A DNA stretch of 64,000 nt from Sipunculus nudus (GCA_026874595.1 CM049306.1:80440142-80504141); one strand, 5' to 3'. Shown: positions 51,773 to 63,631, counted from the stretch's first letter. Notes: a model not told the origin generated them from the sequence alone. Made by a program: numbers and translations.

Positions 51773-53854
51773 TCCGTCGAGGAAGTACTTGGTCCTGATT
51801 CCTGGTTATTTTTCTTTAATAATCTAAGAATTTCTTTAACACTTACCCCTCCGCCAATAGCCCAGGCAAACATTAAACTGTTGCAGGCTTGGATATCTCC
51901 GGGCATGTTGGGGACGTAGCACTCCTCGGCGTATCCCTCATAGCTGCTGTTCAGTGTTGATAAACAGGCGTAAATAAGGATGTGATGAACCAGTGACTCG
52001 TGGCCTGGCTGTATGATAGGCTCCACCTAATGAGTAAGAGGAATATTCAATGGCAATGGTTAAAGGTACATGAATATTTGCAAATTTATTTTTGACAGCT
52101 GGACAGCTGAGTGGTAAAACGCTCGGCCCTCTCCGCTGGCGTCCCGGGTTTGATTCTCAGTGTGGCTATAAGAATAGAGTGTAAATGCTCGTCCAAGGTC
52201 GGTGATTTTCTCCAGGTCCTTCACACTCATCGATTACGAGCGCGATTTAATCCAACTCAATATTATTAGGCCCCGCTATATTGCAAGAGCATAATGATAT
52301 AGAGTCAGGCTATATCTCACGCATTTTTTTTTCATTTTGGCTGAATGCAAAATTTCCCATGGAAAATCATCCCGGCACTAGAACGTACTGTGTCAAATTC
52401 ACTTGTTTTATACCTTGTAATTGTTATATGTGTGGGTAAAACCAGTCCACGTGTGTACGTTTACAAAATGAAGACGGCGTGAACCGAGTTCTGATTTTGG
52501 AAATCTTGTTATGTTGTGCGGTACGGCAACTAGATGGCGAGCGCGCTATGTCTGTGTTTTGCTTCACTGATCGAGCCCGTTTCAAGTTTTTTTCCCAGGT
52601 GTGCACAGTAATAACCAAACGGTTATAGAACAAAATATTGGCAATACCATATTATTTTAGGAGAAATAATTATAGTTCATGTAATATAATATACCCGACG
52701 TGTGAATAGACAATTTTATGGTTCTTTGAGTTTTATCCAGCGTATACTGGCACGAAACATTTATGATGTAAGGAACCAACTGAGTCGGGTATTTCGCGGT
52801 ACCGGCGATTGTAAATAATTTAAGAATTTAGTTCAAGTGGAATTATCTCTTTTATAAGTACCTGCAGCAATGCAGAAAAAAAATTAATTACAAACACAGA
52901 AATTTATTAAATGCAAAGTGGTACTACTTTCTTGGAATAATTTACTCGTTGATACGTGTTCGTGCATTTTACCTGAACGAATGTGCAACACTATTGTGAT
53001 GAAACAGAAGCTTCCTTAATTCCATCGTCATTGTAAGGCCACCAGGTTGAATTACATTGGCCAATCTTATTTGGGAAAATATCAAACTTATTAAAAATAA
53101 TCTTAATGTTTTCACGTAGTCACTCCACATGTAACTTTTGTAAATGTGATATATATTATCCTTAAACAATTTATAACAAGTATTACTATATTTAACTAGC
53201 ATTTAGTGGGCTAGCGCATGCCTTTGCTAGATACACAGGTCAGCTATTAACCTTAATAGACTTTCAATCAAGATAGGGCGGATCCAGTATACAGAAATAG
53301 GAGGGATCTAACCCAGAAACCTAAAAAAAGTCTCCATGTGCGAAAAAGAAGGGTCCAGTCCGCAAAACACTGGCCTGAAACCCATAAAAAAAGGTTAATT
53401 GTGGTGGCTGAAAAAGTGGGGTCCGGAGCACCTTGACCCCTCTCCTGGATCCACTTCTGCTGCTCTATTATTAGTACCAAATTACCTTACGAGACGTCAC
53501 CGCCCGAATGCAGGCACACATTTGTAATAAAACATCAACCCCGCGGCCGATTAAATCCACATAAAAAATGAACTCGCTTGTTCAGCCTGTCACAGTATTG
53601 TTATAAAATCCATACCTTTGTGTTTCATTCTATACACAGGTAAGACAAACATGAAAACCCCAATATTTTCGTTCCTAGGAGGAAAAAACTAAATAAAGCA
53701 GCAATATAAAATGCACTGATATAAGAACCGTACCTTGATGATGTGGTGCTTGCTGGCCAGAGTAGGTAAAGCGAACACTTGACACCAGTACGTGGTATCT
53801 TTACTTGGAACGGTAACCTGTAAATACATACTAGTGATAGACTCAAAGTACTAT

Positions 53855-53926
<72 letters not shown>

Positions 53927-56397
53927 AAGAAATAATCTGCGAGTTGCGGGAAAGTAATCTTTCCTCCGCGGCAACATAATGATATATTAAGGTGTATGAT
54001 AGATCTGAGTCACTACCGCGTGTTTAGCGAGCTTTGTTTCTTGTTAGTTGGTTCTGTGTTCTTTGTTTACCATTTTTAATTCACATTTAATACACTGCTA
54101 AAATGTCATATGTAACGTTTTAAATTAATTGTCATGGTTAACGTAGAAAAACTTTTAAAGAAAAAAATACTTAATAATGTCTTGTATATAGCTTTTGTGG
54201 CACATAGCAAAATATCACTAAACCAAAAATTCTACATTGCAGACCCAACATCCTAATATTAAAATCTTTGTTTGAGAGTTATTCATGTATACTTAATTAA
54301 GCTACAATTATAACATACAGAGAATCTGCTCACGTTAGGATTGAGGAAGTCTACAGTGAGGGCGTCGTTAGGGAGAGTTGCTTCTACAGTCGGGTTAATC
54401 ATCTGTATGCTCTTTGTCCCCCGGGACGTTCCGTGGTATGTGGGCTCGTTGGAATCCGTGGGGTCGGCCGTTCCGTACGCCCATATGACTCGCACTGTCC
54501 CGTCCTATAATAAAACACCAAAAATATACATCATAATATTCCTTTATCACAAGAAAATTTTAAAATTAGCTGTCAATTTTTATTCATTTTTTACAGGGAT
54601 TTTAAAATTAGTTATAAGAACTTAAACGAGATTCTCCATGGCTCGGGTGGCGGCGTTCGGTGGTCTCTGGAGGTTTAGCTTTGAATCTATAGAGAGAATT
54701 TCAAGAACACATCATTTTATGATCGCATCCTATATCTAACTTCATTTGCCTGGAAAATTGCCTTAGCGCTAAAGAAATATTTTTTTCTTCGATTTCTATG
54801 AAAGAAACAGACTTAAATATACATGTCTATTGAGTTATTTGGTCCAGAACCACAAGCTGACTGTAAACATATGACTTGCCGTGATGTCCAGATCGTTGCT
54901 GTCACAGGCCTTCAGTTTCCGTGAGAACTTAATGACTGTGTGCGTGGCGGTTTCGGCGCCATATTCCTTTGTCCAGTCCTGACTGGGATCGACACTGGGG
55001 AGGGACCTGCCGCTGGCGAAACGGTCCTGTGAACAAAATAAATAAATCTAAGAGGAATTATTGCGTAAACATTTTAAAATGACTTATCTAAAAGAAAAAC
55101 AGCAAACAATAACAACTCAAATTAACAGCAAAACCACAATTAATAGAACGTTAGAAGTGGAAGACCAGGTTGCCAAAAAATGAGAAATCATTAGGTATTC
55201 CTTATTTTTTTTAACATTGTTCCTCACTATAAAAGAGTACCTCGTGTGGGTATTTTTGCCCAAATATGAGATATGCAAACATGAAAGAGAATAAACCTGT
55301 CCAATGTGGTTATTATCAACGTGCGCTACGTCCCAATGCTTTGTCTACAATATTTTTTTTTATGAAAAACTGCAACTTAACAAAGCCATCTCTTCGTTTA
55401 TCAAGCAAGTCTCTTCACAACTGACTACTTATACAATAAGAGTCTTCCAACTGATTTCATACAAATTTTATACTGGTGTTATTTTAGATTCACATTCATC
55501 CATGGAAGCCCATGTAATGGCGGTCTGCAACTATACATATTGGTAATATCAGTAAAATGAGAAAGGTTTTGAACAGAAAGCCTTTGGAGCAAATAATTAA
55601 TTCTTTTATCACTTCTAAATTAAATTATTGCAATACACTCTTGTGTGGTACCCCTAATCATTAACAAATCGAATGCAAAGTATCCAGAATGCTACGGCGA
55701 GGATTATTAAGGGTGCTTTAAAATCAGATCATATTACACCAATTTTGTATTCTCTGCATTGGCTGCCCGTTGTGCAAAGGGTAAAATTCAAAATGTTAAT
55801 TCTTGTGTATAAGGCAATCAATAATTTAGTTCCTCGTTACCTGCAAGAGCTTATTCAGAATTATACTCCATCAAGAAGCCTTCTTTCAGCAGCTAAAAAC
55901 TTACTGATCGCCCCTTTTACCAAATCGTCCATTGTACAAAATCGGGCATTCAGTGTTGTTGGCCATAAACTGTGGAATGACCTTCCAGATACTCTAAGAG
56001 AAGCCACAGGACTCTCAGAATTTAAAAGTCAATTAAAAACATATTAGTTCATGGAATAGTTTTATGCTTAGTCATTTTGTACGTTATTTTGTAATATTGA
56101 TAGTGAAATGTTTGAACAGTTTAGTTGAAGTGTAATAGTTTTAACAGATAATTGAAATGGTGATTTTTATATGTCTTATTTAATACTGTAACCTTCTGAA
56201 TGTAATATGTTTAGTCAATTGGACTCTAATTTTAAATTCTTATAATAATATTTTTAACGATTGCATGCTGATTGTATTCTTGTTATGTAAAAACGTTTTA
56301 GAGCATGTATCATCATGGATTTAAGCCTTATAAAAAAATTATCAGTTATAAATAAATATATATATATATATTAATATATATGTTCAATATATATATA

Positions 56398-56484
<87 letters not shown>

Positions 56485-57058
56485 CAGAGAAAGTTTGGAC
56501 ATTTTATCGGACTTTTTCTAGCGAGTTCAATTTGTGTTATTCTCTGTTTTGCTGAAATAAACTTAAAGTTGGCAGCTCAGTAAATGGGCACCTCTATAAT
56601 TCCAAACATTGAAAATTTCCCTCTCAAATTTGGAAACGAAAAAAGTGGCCAGAGGCGCCACAACGACCTCCGCCAGGATCTTAATCGAACTGCACAGCAA
56701 CACACCAATAGTTTGTGACATTTCAACAACTCCATTCACGGGTTTTACCTCTATCACTGGCTCTGGGTCTTGAGAGGGACAAGAGAAAAACGGTCACAAT
56801 AAAAATGAAGCCCTTCCAGGATTATTTAGGTTTGTCAGTTTTTTTATTGGTTCGAGCTGATACTGAAAGGGGAACTCGTTCAGCACCTTTTACACACATA
56901 TAAATATACATACATAGATTTCAAGTATGAATAATAAGATAAAATGAAGATGGCATGGCCCTCAAGCCTACTATTTTTGAGCGTCCAAAGGGGAGGTGTC
57001 AAATTTTATGTTTTGGCCTAGTGCCAGTAATTCGCGTAATACCCGGCTTAACCCCGCG

Positions 57059-57118
<60 letters not shown>

Positions 57119-58556
57119 CCATATATAGATACCTGTTGTCTAGTATTCAAGGAACATTAGTGAAGGATAAATGAAGAAGCGAAGATAATTCATATTATAT
57201 AACTGAACTCTTAATATATACCAAAAAAGCAGTTCTTTCTATTTTACAGAAAAGAAAACAGTCCCTGCCCAAGCATCAAATGCTGGTGCTCTAAATTCTC
57301 AAAACATTCCTCAGTGTGACTGTCTGCAATGATTTCTGCAATGTTTATTGTTACTTCTAATGAAGTATGGGTTATCGTCATGAAGTTAGTCTATAAATCT
57401 GATTGTAAGATTTTCCCTTTCAGTTAAGCTAATAAGCCTCTTTACTTGAGTGTGTGAGGCTTCCAGATATTTTGACTTTAAAATATTACTTTGAAACTCA
57501 GAACCTGATTTAATATAGACATCATATTTAAGTATATAAATGAAAGTTTAATAGTGTTGCATTAATAACTTTGTAAATGACATAGAAAACGATCATTAGA
57601 ACATTTTTAATGTTTTATTCAGCCATTTTATTATAACGTATTCTGGAATATCTATATGAAATTTATGCAATTATCATTAGTTCAAATTTCTTTAAGATAT
57701 ACTAGTACCTAGGTACTTTCTAAAGTACCTGTACTTGTACATATGTTCTTTTTAAAAAAATGCTTTACCTATACCTGTACCTGTACCTGGCCATTTCACA
57801 AGTACCTGTACCTGTACCTGGGTACTGTCGCACGTACCTGGCTCTAACCCTGCTACGTAGATAGATAAAAGCCAGGCAATGTGAGTAAATAAACGACACT
57901 TTTTCTGTCCCAGGGTACCTAAAACTACCACTACAATGCATGGTATATTTACCTCATTGCGAGTAATAACCCAACTATGCTTTTAACCCATACCCCGAGT
58001 CAATAAAAGTGAAGAGCATTGGCGATAAAAGGTGCATATATATATATTTATATATATTCATGAAAGGCAAAGGTGTATATAGCTCCCAGGTATTCGCCAT
58101 GCGTGCGGGATTAAACCCTTTACTCCTCACGGACTTAATGGGGTCATGCAGGTGCACCTACGTAGGAGCATTATATAGGTCTGGATGTGCCGAAGATTAT
58201 ATATATATATCAATCAGTATATTCACCGGTAATAATCCTGAACGTTTAACGGACATATATATGATTTTCATATATATATATATATATATATTAAACTATC
58301 CAGTTTATTTTATGGAGTATGCCTTAACTATATCATATTTCAGGTGTGGTTGTGAAACTTTAATAACAAGTATGCGTTTGGTTATTTTTCATATATATTT
58401 TTGAATATATATATATTAAATAAATATATTTATATATATGATATCGTAATAATGTTGTTTATATATAGATATATATTTCAAACAAATTTTATATTATATA
58501 GTTGTATCTAGATTTTCCCTCGATATAAAAGTCTGCTTTCACCGTTTTGATGCATG

Positions 58557-58595
<39 letters not shown>

Positions 58596-59117
58596 AAAAT
58601 CAAAATTTAAGTATAGGAATATCTATCAACAGCAAGGGCCTATTAGTATTTGTTGCACTTTTTGTAAAAATACAAATAATCTAAAGTATTTAATTACAAA
58701 GACTGAGAAGAAAATAAGCCGCGGTAAGAAATTTTTGCTCTATAATGGTATTCCTCAAGGTTGTAAGCTGAGATAATTTGAAATGTATATGATTAAACAA
58801 CTAGATCACGTGTTGAAGTTGTAATATGAAAAAAAAACACCTACGTCAAATTTGACTTCTCCGTTGTCTTCGACCCATGCTATCACCATGTCAGAGTTGG
58901 ACATCCCTCCGTTGGGTGAAATACCAAACCCGACCCATCCTTTGGTCTGAACATGGATCTCAAAGGTAATCTTTGTGTCATCGTATTCCCAGTAGAGTTC
59001 ATAAGCGTCGTTTGGAAGCAGAGCTGCTGAGTGAGGGAAGGTCTGTGTAGGAACCAGAGTCCCTGATCCTCCATAGAAGAGACTGACACAGGACAGAAAC
59101 GCAGCCAAGCCCCGCAT
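42671..59117 (-). CDS. MOXD1: DBH-like monooxygenase (MOXD1), complete
   Basis: Twelve exons: 58845-59117, 54880-55026, 54334-54504, 53734-53817, 51847-52026, 50432-50534, 47541-47707, 46945-47130, 45342-45401, 44704-44828, 44104-44284 and 42671-42736. They give 580 residues (human MOXD1 has 613). Order: signal peptide (1-20), DOMON domain (about 30-165), then the N- and C-terminal copper type II monooxygenase domains. All copper ligands of the DBH/PHM family are visible: CuH site His239, His240 and His311 (in LETHYDNP), and CuM site His391, His393 (LHSHL) and Met466 (EEMCLSYL). Their spacing is close to that of DBH. The family hydroxylates small amines or peptides with ascorbate; MOXD1's own substrate is unknown. 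The protein stops at EPDMC, so it lacks the long tail of the human protein and is probably luminal or secreted. Intron 2 has a GC donor. An upstream in-frame ATG was not used, because the chosen one starts a signal peptide shared with the paralogue. Confidence 0.94.
44962..45258. mobile_element. ~297-bp MITE, copy 2 (MOXD1 intron 9)
   Basis: Reverse-complement homologue of the MITE at 26644-26926: same ends (GGCAAAAAAAAGGGATGGTT when reversed), same ATCATATGACATTTTATC landmark and a C run near one end. Confidence 0.8.
45870..46205. repeat. Single copy of the ~140-bp monomer repeat (MOXD1 intron 8)
   Basis: Starts with an intact AGGTGGCGCCACCT. The phrases catgcaaatt and gatactggagc follow in the order seen in the 16.6 kb array, and cagacggac motifs lie further along. 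Confidence 0.55.
46818..46969 (-). repeat. 19-bp tandem array spanning a MOXD1 splice donor
   Basis: About eight 19-bp units with the minus-strand form AAGAAAGTAGGTCACGATC cover the end of MOXD1 exon 8 and the start of intron 8. The unit contains the splice donor itself (AAA|GTAGGT). At least four units keep a usable GT in the same context. The first donor (exon end 46945) keeps frame with exon 9. Confidence 0.85.
47334..47477. repeat. (TAA)n / (TTA)n microsatellite
   Basis: About 145 bp of imperfect AAT-type trinucleotide repeat that turns from TAA to TTA phase, in MOXD1 intron 7. Confidence 0.85.
48313..48345. repeat. (AT)n microsatellite
   Basis: 33 bp of AT dinucleotide in MOXD1 intron 6. 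Confidence 0.9.
48475..48895. repeat. Minisatellite of ~68-bp units, about six copies
   Basis: Each unit carries aattcgatgatttagt, gaaagctttgaatcag and ctaactgaacgtttcac in that order. Units near the right end are the most alike; those on the left are diverged. It lies in MOXD1 intron 6. Confidence 0.8.
49942..50097. repeat. Inverted repeat with (AT)n core and arm
   Basis: CCAGCACTCTCCG at about 49997 and its exact inverse CGGAGAGTGCTGG at about 50082 enclose an (AT)n tract. Another (AT)n tract (49942-49997) abuts the left arm. It may be a small MITE or a hairpin; it lies in MOXD1 intron 6. Confidence 0.75.
51016..51060. repeat. (CT)n microsatellite
   Basis: About 45 bp of CT dinucleotide in MOXD1 intron 5. 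Confidence 0.9.
51703..51770. repeat. (AT)n microsatellite
   Basis: AT dinucleotide with two CA interruptions, 77 bp beyond the MOXD1 exon 5 donor on the intron side. Confidence 0.9.
52096..52310 (+). mobile_element. tRNA-derived SINE, second family
   Basis: The A-box-like GGACAGCTGAGTGG at 52101-52114 and B box GGTTTGATTCTC at 52147-52158 are spaced as in a tRNA gene. The body differs from the SINE at 16.26 kb. It lies in MOXD1 intron 4, antisense to the gene. Confidence 0.65.
53275..53459. mobile_element. ~185-bp hAT-type MITE
   Basis: The left end AGGGCGGATCCAG and the right end (CAGAAGTGGATCCAGGAG when reversed) match the common GGCGGATCCAG style of hAT MITEs. No target duplication is visible. 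MOXD1 intron 4. Confidence 0.55.
53855..53925. repeat. (AT)n microsatellite
   Basis: About 70 bp of AT dinucleotide in MOXD1 intron 3, beginning 38 bp from exon 4. Confidence 0.95.
55290..56345 (+). mobile_element. LINE fragment, reverse-transcriptase C-terminus (CR1/L2-like)
   Basis: An open 124-codon frame at 55673-56047 carries the conserved tail of many non-LTR polymerases: [52 protein letters not shown] and FKSQLKTY. Further pieces upstream (55450-55670: [14 protein letters not shown] and [15 protein letters not shown]) are in other frames. The 5' part is missing, as in most LINE copies. The 3' end runs to an A/T-rich tail near 56345. It lies in MOXD1 intron 1, opposite to the gene. The clade call is approximate. 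Confidence 0.85.
56403..56479. repeat. Compound (AT)n(GA)n microsatellite
   Basis: AT dinucleotide passing directly into GA dinucleotide, just past the LINE 3' end. Confidence 0.95.
57062..57115. repeat. (AT)n microsatellite
   Basis: 54 bp of AT dinucleotide directly against the truncated hAT-like element that follows. Confidence 0.95.
57117..57852. mobile_element. Truncated second copy of the TACCTG-rich hAT-like element
   Basis: Aligns over its whole length with about 18.99-19.56 kb; shared phrases include cctcagtgtgact, catgaagtta and tctataaat...gattgtaagatttt. It ends with the inverted terminus (CAGGGTTAGAGCCAGGTAC when reversed). The left end is missing and is replaced by (AT)n. It lies in MOXD1 intron 1. 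Confidence 0.8.
58562..58593. repeat. (GA)n microsatellite
   Basis: 32 bp of GA dinucleotide in MOXD1 intron 1, about 250 bp from exon 1. Confidence 0.95.
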
Positions 59118-59173
59118 TTTGTCGTTTCCAAGAGCTGCGTGGTGTATAAAGACCGATACGCCACGGCCGTCAA

Positions 59174-59181
59174 TATAAATA
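59174..59181 (-). promoter_or_regulatory. MOXD1: TATA-like site, MOXD1 (minus strand)
   Basis: On the minus strand the site reads TATTTATATTGACGGC, about 57 bp before the ATG. The second MOXD1 paralogue has AAATATATTGACGGC at the matching distance. The shared block supports a core promoter. A CACGTG E-box lies just upstream at 59193-59198. Confidence 0.55.
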
Positions 59182-59603
59182 GTATTCCACGCCACGTGAC
59201 TGTTGACGCATGCTGACGCGCTTACCAAATGACCGTAATATTGCAGTTTGTATTATTTGATTTGGCATTTTTATCTAATGGCACTTGTTATTTAAAACTG
59301 TAAGACAGCCAGGCTGTTGGAGTTAGGTGTATCAAACTCATTTCTCTTCATTAAAAAAAATAGGTCATTAATTCTGGGCTAGAGAAGTTTGCCTGTAAAA
59401 AGTATAATTGATATGATTTATCACAATGGCATTTGTGTTTTCCGTGTTTTTTTTCGGCTATTTTGTTTTTGAATGATAGCGGTAATTAAAACAAAACATA
59501 AAAAAAAATATTTTAGTTCATTAGTTTAGATGAATCTTTCTATCATATCATGATCTATTATATCAAGAAGACTGATAATTCAATATTTTGAAATAATGGG
59601 GTG

Positions 59604-60351
59604 CTTGAGCTAGTTAAATAGGTATACCGTCTGTTGGCGTTCCTGGGCTAGTTAAAAAGATATCGTCTGTTGGGGTTCTTAAGCTAGTTAAATAGGTATC
59701 GTCTTTTGGCGTTCCTGGGCTAGTTAAATAGATTACGTGTGATGGCCTTCTTGAGCAAGTTAAAAAGATATCGTCTGTTGGGGTTCTTGAGCTAGTTAAA
59801 TAGATATCGTCTGTTGGGGTTCTTGAGCTAGTTAAATAGGTATCGTCTGTTGGCATTCCTTAGCTTTTTAAATAGTTATCGTATGTTGGGGTTCTTGAGC
59901 TAGTTAAATAGATATCGCCTGTTGGGGTTCTTGAGCTAGTTAAATAGGTATCGTCTTTTGGCATTCCTTAGCTTGTTAAATAGTTATCGTCTCTTGGCGT
60001 TCCTGGGCTAGTTAAATAGATATCGTCTGTTTGAGTTCCTGGGCTAGTTAAATAGGTATCGTCTGTTGAAGTTTCTGGGCTTGTTAAATAGATATCGTCT
60101 GTTGGGGTTCTTGAGCTAGTTAAATAGTTATCGTCTGTTGGCGTTTTGGACTTGTTAAATAGTTATCACTTTTGGTGTTCTTAAGCTAGTTAAATAGATA
60201 TCGTCTGTTGGGGTTCTTGAGCTAGTTAAATAGGTATCGTCTGTTGGGGTTCCTTGGCTAGTTAAATAGATAACGTGTGATGGCTTTCTTGAGCAAGTTA
60301 AATAGGTATCGTCTGTTGGGGTTCTTGAGCTAGTTAAATAGATATCGTCTC
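59604..60351. repeat. 36-bp minisatellite, about 20 units
   Basis: A consensus unit of 36 bp contains gagctagttaaatag, atatcgtctgttgg and ggttctt. Units differ by a few bases each. Being a multiple of three, it gives a false 12-residue protein repeat (PTDDIYLTSSRT-like) on the minus strand. It lies between the two head-to-head MOXD1 genes. Confidence 0.95.
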
Positions 60352-62207
60352 ATGCAGTGTATTTTTGGATGTTTGGTTGGTCCTTGTTTAGATGAATATT
60401 AAAACATTTAACAAAGTGACAGTTCACAGTTTTGCATTGCTCTGGTTCGGCAAAGCAAACATCGTTGTGCAGTTATTACCATAGTGTGGTCAACGGCCGG
60501 TATGGCCGAAACAGCTGAGACCGGTGTGTGTAGCAATTAAATTACTTTCATTGTCGCCTCTGTTAGAAGGGAATGCGTCATTCCCGTTAGGGCGTGTGTG
60601 TGTTTGTATGTTAGTGCACAGCATAACTCAGGGCACCTGGGGAATGGGCCAACGGAAAATCGATCAGATTTTGGTATGGGAATGGTTCACTATCCGGATC
60701 CAGGAAGTACTTCCAGGAATATAAACAAAAGTGCAGTCACACATACTTAATAAACATGGGAATATCAATCAAATAAGTGAATGTTATCATTTGTTGTGGA
60801 ACATATGTAGCCAATGAAACTTTGAATATGTGTAAACAAATGAGTGAAAACAAAGTTTGCGGAGTACCCCACATTAAGGACCACTAACATGGCGGAGGCC
60901 TGCATTCCTGGGATTGCTTATTTCCAGGTTTTTTTTTATCTAAAGCCATCTGTTCACTTGCCTTACTTGTAGAATTTATGGGATATTATGTCTTACTTTA
61001 GGTACTTACAGATGAACTTTAGGTATGAAAACATGTTATGGCGCGTTAGTGTTGTTGAAATACATACATGTACATAAGACCTGAGTTTTCGTCTACTCTT
61101 GAACAAGTTCGAAACAGTCAGGGGCGTCAATGGGGGGGGGGGGGGTATATATCCCCCCCCCACTTTTTAATCTGGAGGGGGGGGGGTCAATGTTATCATC
61201 CTCCACTAATGTCAAGAGAATGATATTAATATATTGGAACTGATATATATTAATAATTTAAATTATATAATTTGGTTTCATTTCTTAGTTAACTATGAAA
61301 TTTTATATATCTATATAATTTTATAAAACATGTTTTTGAATTAACATTTACTGGAAACATCTTTTTAAACACCTTATACTTATTGTAATATAATTGAAAA
61401 ATGATGATGTTTTGTATGCAAGATTAACCGCATATGTGTATATAGGTGATCTTAGACCTAAACTGGACACCGCATGATGGCCTAATAAAGCCTCCTCCAT
61501 CCAGCCTGTCGTTCAAACTAGTAAATTAATGGCTTGAGAACCCTCCGCCTGGCTACAAGCCGCCCCGCCGTCTCTTCCCTAACGATTGGCCTGAAACAAC
61601 AGTATATAATATTTTTATATTCACAGGCTGTTAGCGTCCAGTTCTTGACTAAGGTGATCTGAGACCCTCAGAATCAAAACCTGCGCCGCAGTGCATGACA
61701 CAACTTGGTGATCGCCCCGTGGATTACATGCACTGCCTGTACATTAAATACTGATAATCGCATTTCCTCATCTATGTGTGTTATGTGTCTGTAGGTATGT
61801 ATCACATAACCTTTACCAACAAAATTTGTACTTTGTACGTATCATTATGTTTCAATACATTTATTGTTTGGAGCCCAGGTTTATACTCTATTTGTGTGAA
61901 TATTTTCTTGAGTTATTGGCGTCTAAGTGCATTTAAAAATTCTATAAACTGCCGGATCACGCGCAGAAAAAGAGCGTGTTAAATGACAACCAGGCTTAAA
62001 AGAGAGAGAGAAAAAATACACACATATTATATATCCATGTTCCTCTAAGAAAAATGGGTATGCTGCTGGATAGTAGAAAAAATGTTTATAATTTTTAGGT
62101 GTGCATACACGTTATAGGAAACAAAAAAAGAAAAAAAAATATAACCTGTATTTTGTCTTCCATTGGTGTTTAGGGAACCGTTCTGTGTGCAAGTTTGTAT
62201 ATATATT
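60352..62207. other. Spacer between the MOXD1 paralogues
   Basis: No gene supported. At about 61121 a sequence CAGGGGCGTCAATGG runs into opposed G and C homopolymers (to about 61190), which looks like one end of another hAT-type MITE; no second end was found. Confidence 0.4.
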
Positions 62208-62571
62208 TAGTGGTGTGCCGATTAATCGATTTAATGGATGACTGGACATTTTCTTTCAAAATCGATTAAATCGACTGCATTTTTGCATAATCGATTAAAA
62301 CCAATTATGCTTACACATGCAGAGAACCTAATCCTGTTAGAGTTATACGAACACAAGTAACGAACAGCATTAAAACGGAACCTTGCGTATAGTTAACAAT
62401 CGTCCGAGGGCAAGTCGACGAATGCGGGTGGATTGATGGTTTCATTATTAATACCGATGTACATGTCACAATATATACTGGGGTCAATAGTTTAGTTACT
62501 AGTTTACATCAAACTACAAGGTATCAAAGAAAGGACATAAAATAATCGATTAATTATCGATCATCGGTCGT
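62208..62571. mobile_element. Possible hAT-like MITE with ATTAATCGATT ends
   Basis: The left end TAGTGGTGTGCCGATTAATCG and a right part that, reversed, reads ACGACCGATGATCGATAATT then TAATCGATTATT are roughly inverted. ATCGATT recurs inside. Borders are uncertain and no target duplication was found. Confidence 0.4.
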
Positions 62572-63285
62572 TTTTTTATATTTATTAGTGTTGTAATATG
62601 GCTGAATTTAGTTTGGAGGACACTTTCAGTCAGCGCTACCTTCTGCGAACAAGAAACACGGCAGTATTTAATAAAAAATAGAAAAAAGGGAAAACACGAG
62701 TTAACTTATCTTATACAGAACTAATGGAAAACCGAAACATAAAGAACTTTTTCCTCAAAACTAATTTCGTCAAATAAACGGTAAAATAGCGTAACAAATT
62801 TAGATGTTATATATGTTTAAACCCGTATATATTATATGATTTTATTCATTTTGATAGTTGCAATGATAAATCAGCTGGCAAAGGGGAAACGTTACTTGGT
62901 TAATATTTATTTTTTATTTTTTATTAATTTGAAATTTAAATCACAAAACATGTATATCATGTCCTTGCTGACACACTATTTTTTGTCATAAAACCGGAAA
63001 AGTAACAGCTAACAGTTCCCGTTAGGTATAACTACGTTCATGCTTAGTTCATAATTTCTAAATTCACTTCAACCATATTCTTACATTCGCTACACATATA
63101 TCCTACTCCGGGAATGCAGAATGCACTGCACGAAATGGACGTACATGAACAGGGTACTAACAGAACGAAGTTGCTTGCTAAATGCCTAGTTCAACAAGTG
63201 GTGAAAAAAAAGACACGCGAAAACCAATACAGACATATATCATGGTCCTTTGATTACCGCGTAAACAGTCTCTTGGCGTGACTAA

Positions 63286-63293
63286 TATAAATA
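63286..63293 (+). promoter_or_regulatory. MOXD1: TATA box, second MOXD1 gene
   Basis: TATAAATA 73 bp before the ATG, followed by TATTGACGGC, a block shared with the first MOXD1 gene upstream of its start. Confidence 0.65.
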
Positions 63294-63358
63294 TATTGAC
63301 GGCATTGGTGTGCCGGGCTAGACTCAGCAGTTACGACAAGACGACAGCAAACGACAAA

Positions 63359-63631
63359 ATGCGGAGCTTGGCTGCGGTTCTGTGCTGCGTCTGTCTCTTC
63401 TATGGAGGATCCGGGACTCTGGTGCCTACACAGACCTTCCCCCACTCAGCAGCTCTGCTTCCAAACGACGCTTATGAACTATACTGGAGATACGATGATA
63501 CAAAAATCACTTTTGAAATCCACGTTCAGACCAAAGGATGGGTCGGGTTTGGTATTTCACCCAACGGAGGGATGGCCAACTCTGACATGGTGATAGCGTG
63601 GGTCATAGACAACGGAGAAGTCAAATTCGAC
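63359..63631 (+). CDS. MOXD1: DBH-like monooxygenase (MOXD1) paralogue, first exon only
   Basis: Exon 1 of a second MOXD1 gene. It is exactly 273 bp (91 codons), the same as exon 1 of the minus-strand gene, with only scattered substitutions. It holds the signal peptide (MRSLAAVLCCVCLFYGGSG) and the start of the DOMON domain ([17 protein letters not shown], then [13 protein letters not shown] and SDMVIAWV). The exon ends at FD, where the first gene splices, but here the donor is GCAAGT instead of GTAGGT. If it were not spliced there, the frame would stop after about 53 more residues. The remaining exons lie beyond the window, so I cannot tell whether this copy keeps its copper ligands. It is placed head-to-head with its paralogue, 4.2 kb apart. 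Confidence 0.88.

Noticed and set aside
58600-58800. Frame with NGIPQGC, reminiscent of a reverse-transcriptase motif
   Set aside because: Too short and isolated, with no flanking RT blocks.
59118-59228. Upstream in-frame ATG extending MOXD1 by 37 residues
   Set aside because: It would bury the signal peptide, lies upstream of the TATA-like site, and the paralogue starts at the downstream ATG.
59614-59856. A 12-residue repeat protein (PTDDIYLTSSRT-like)
   Set aside because: Produced by the 36-bp minisatellite. It has no start context, and the array is broken in frame elsewhere.
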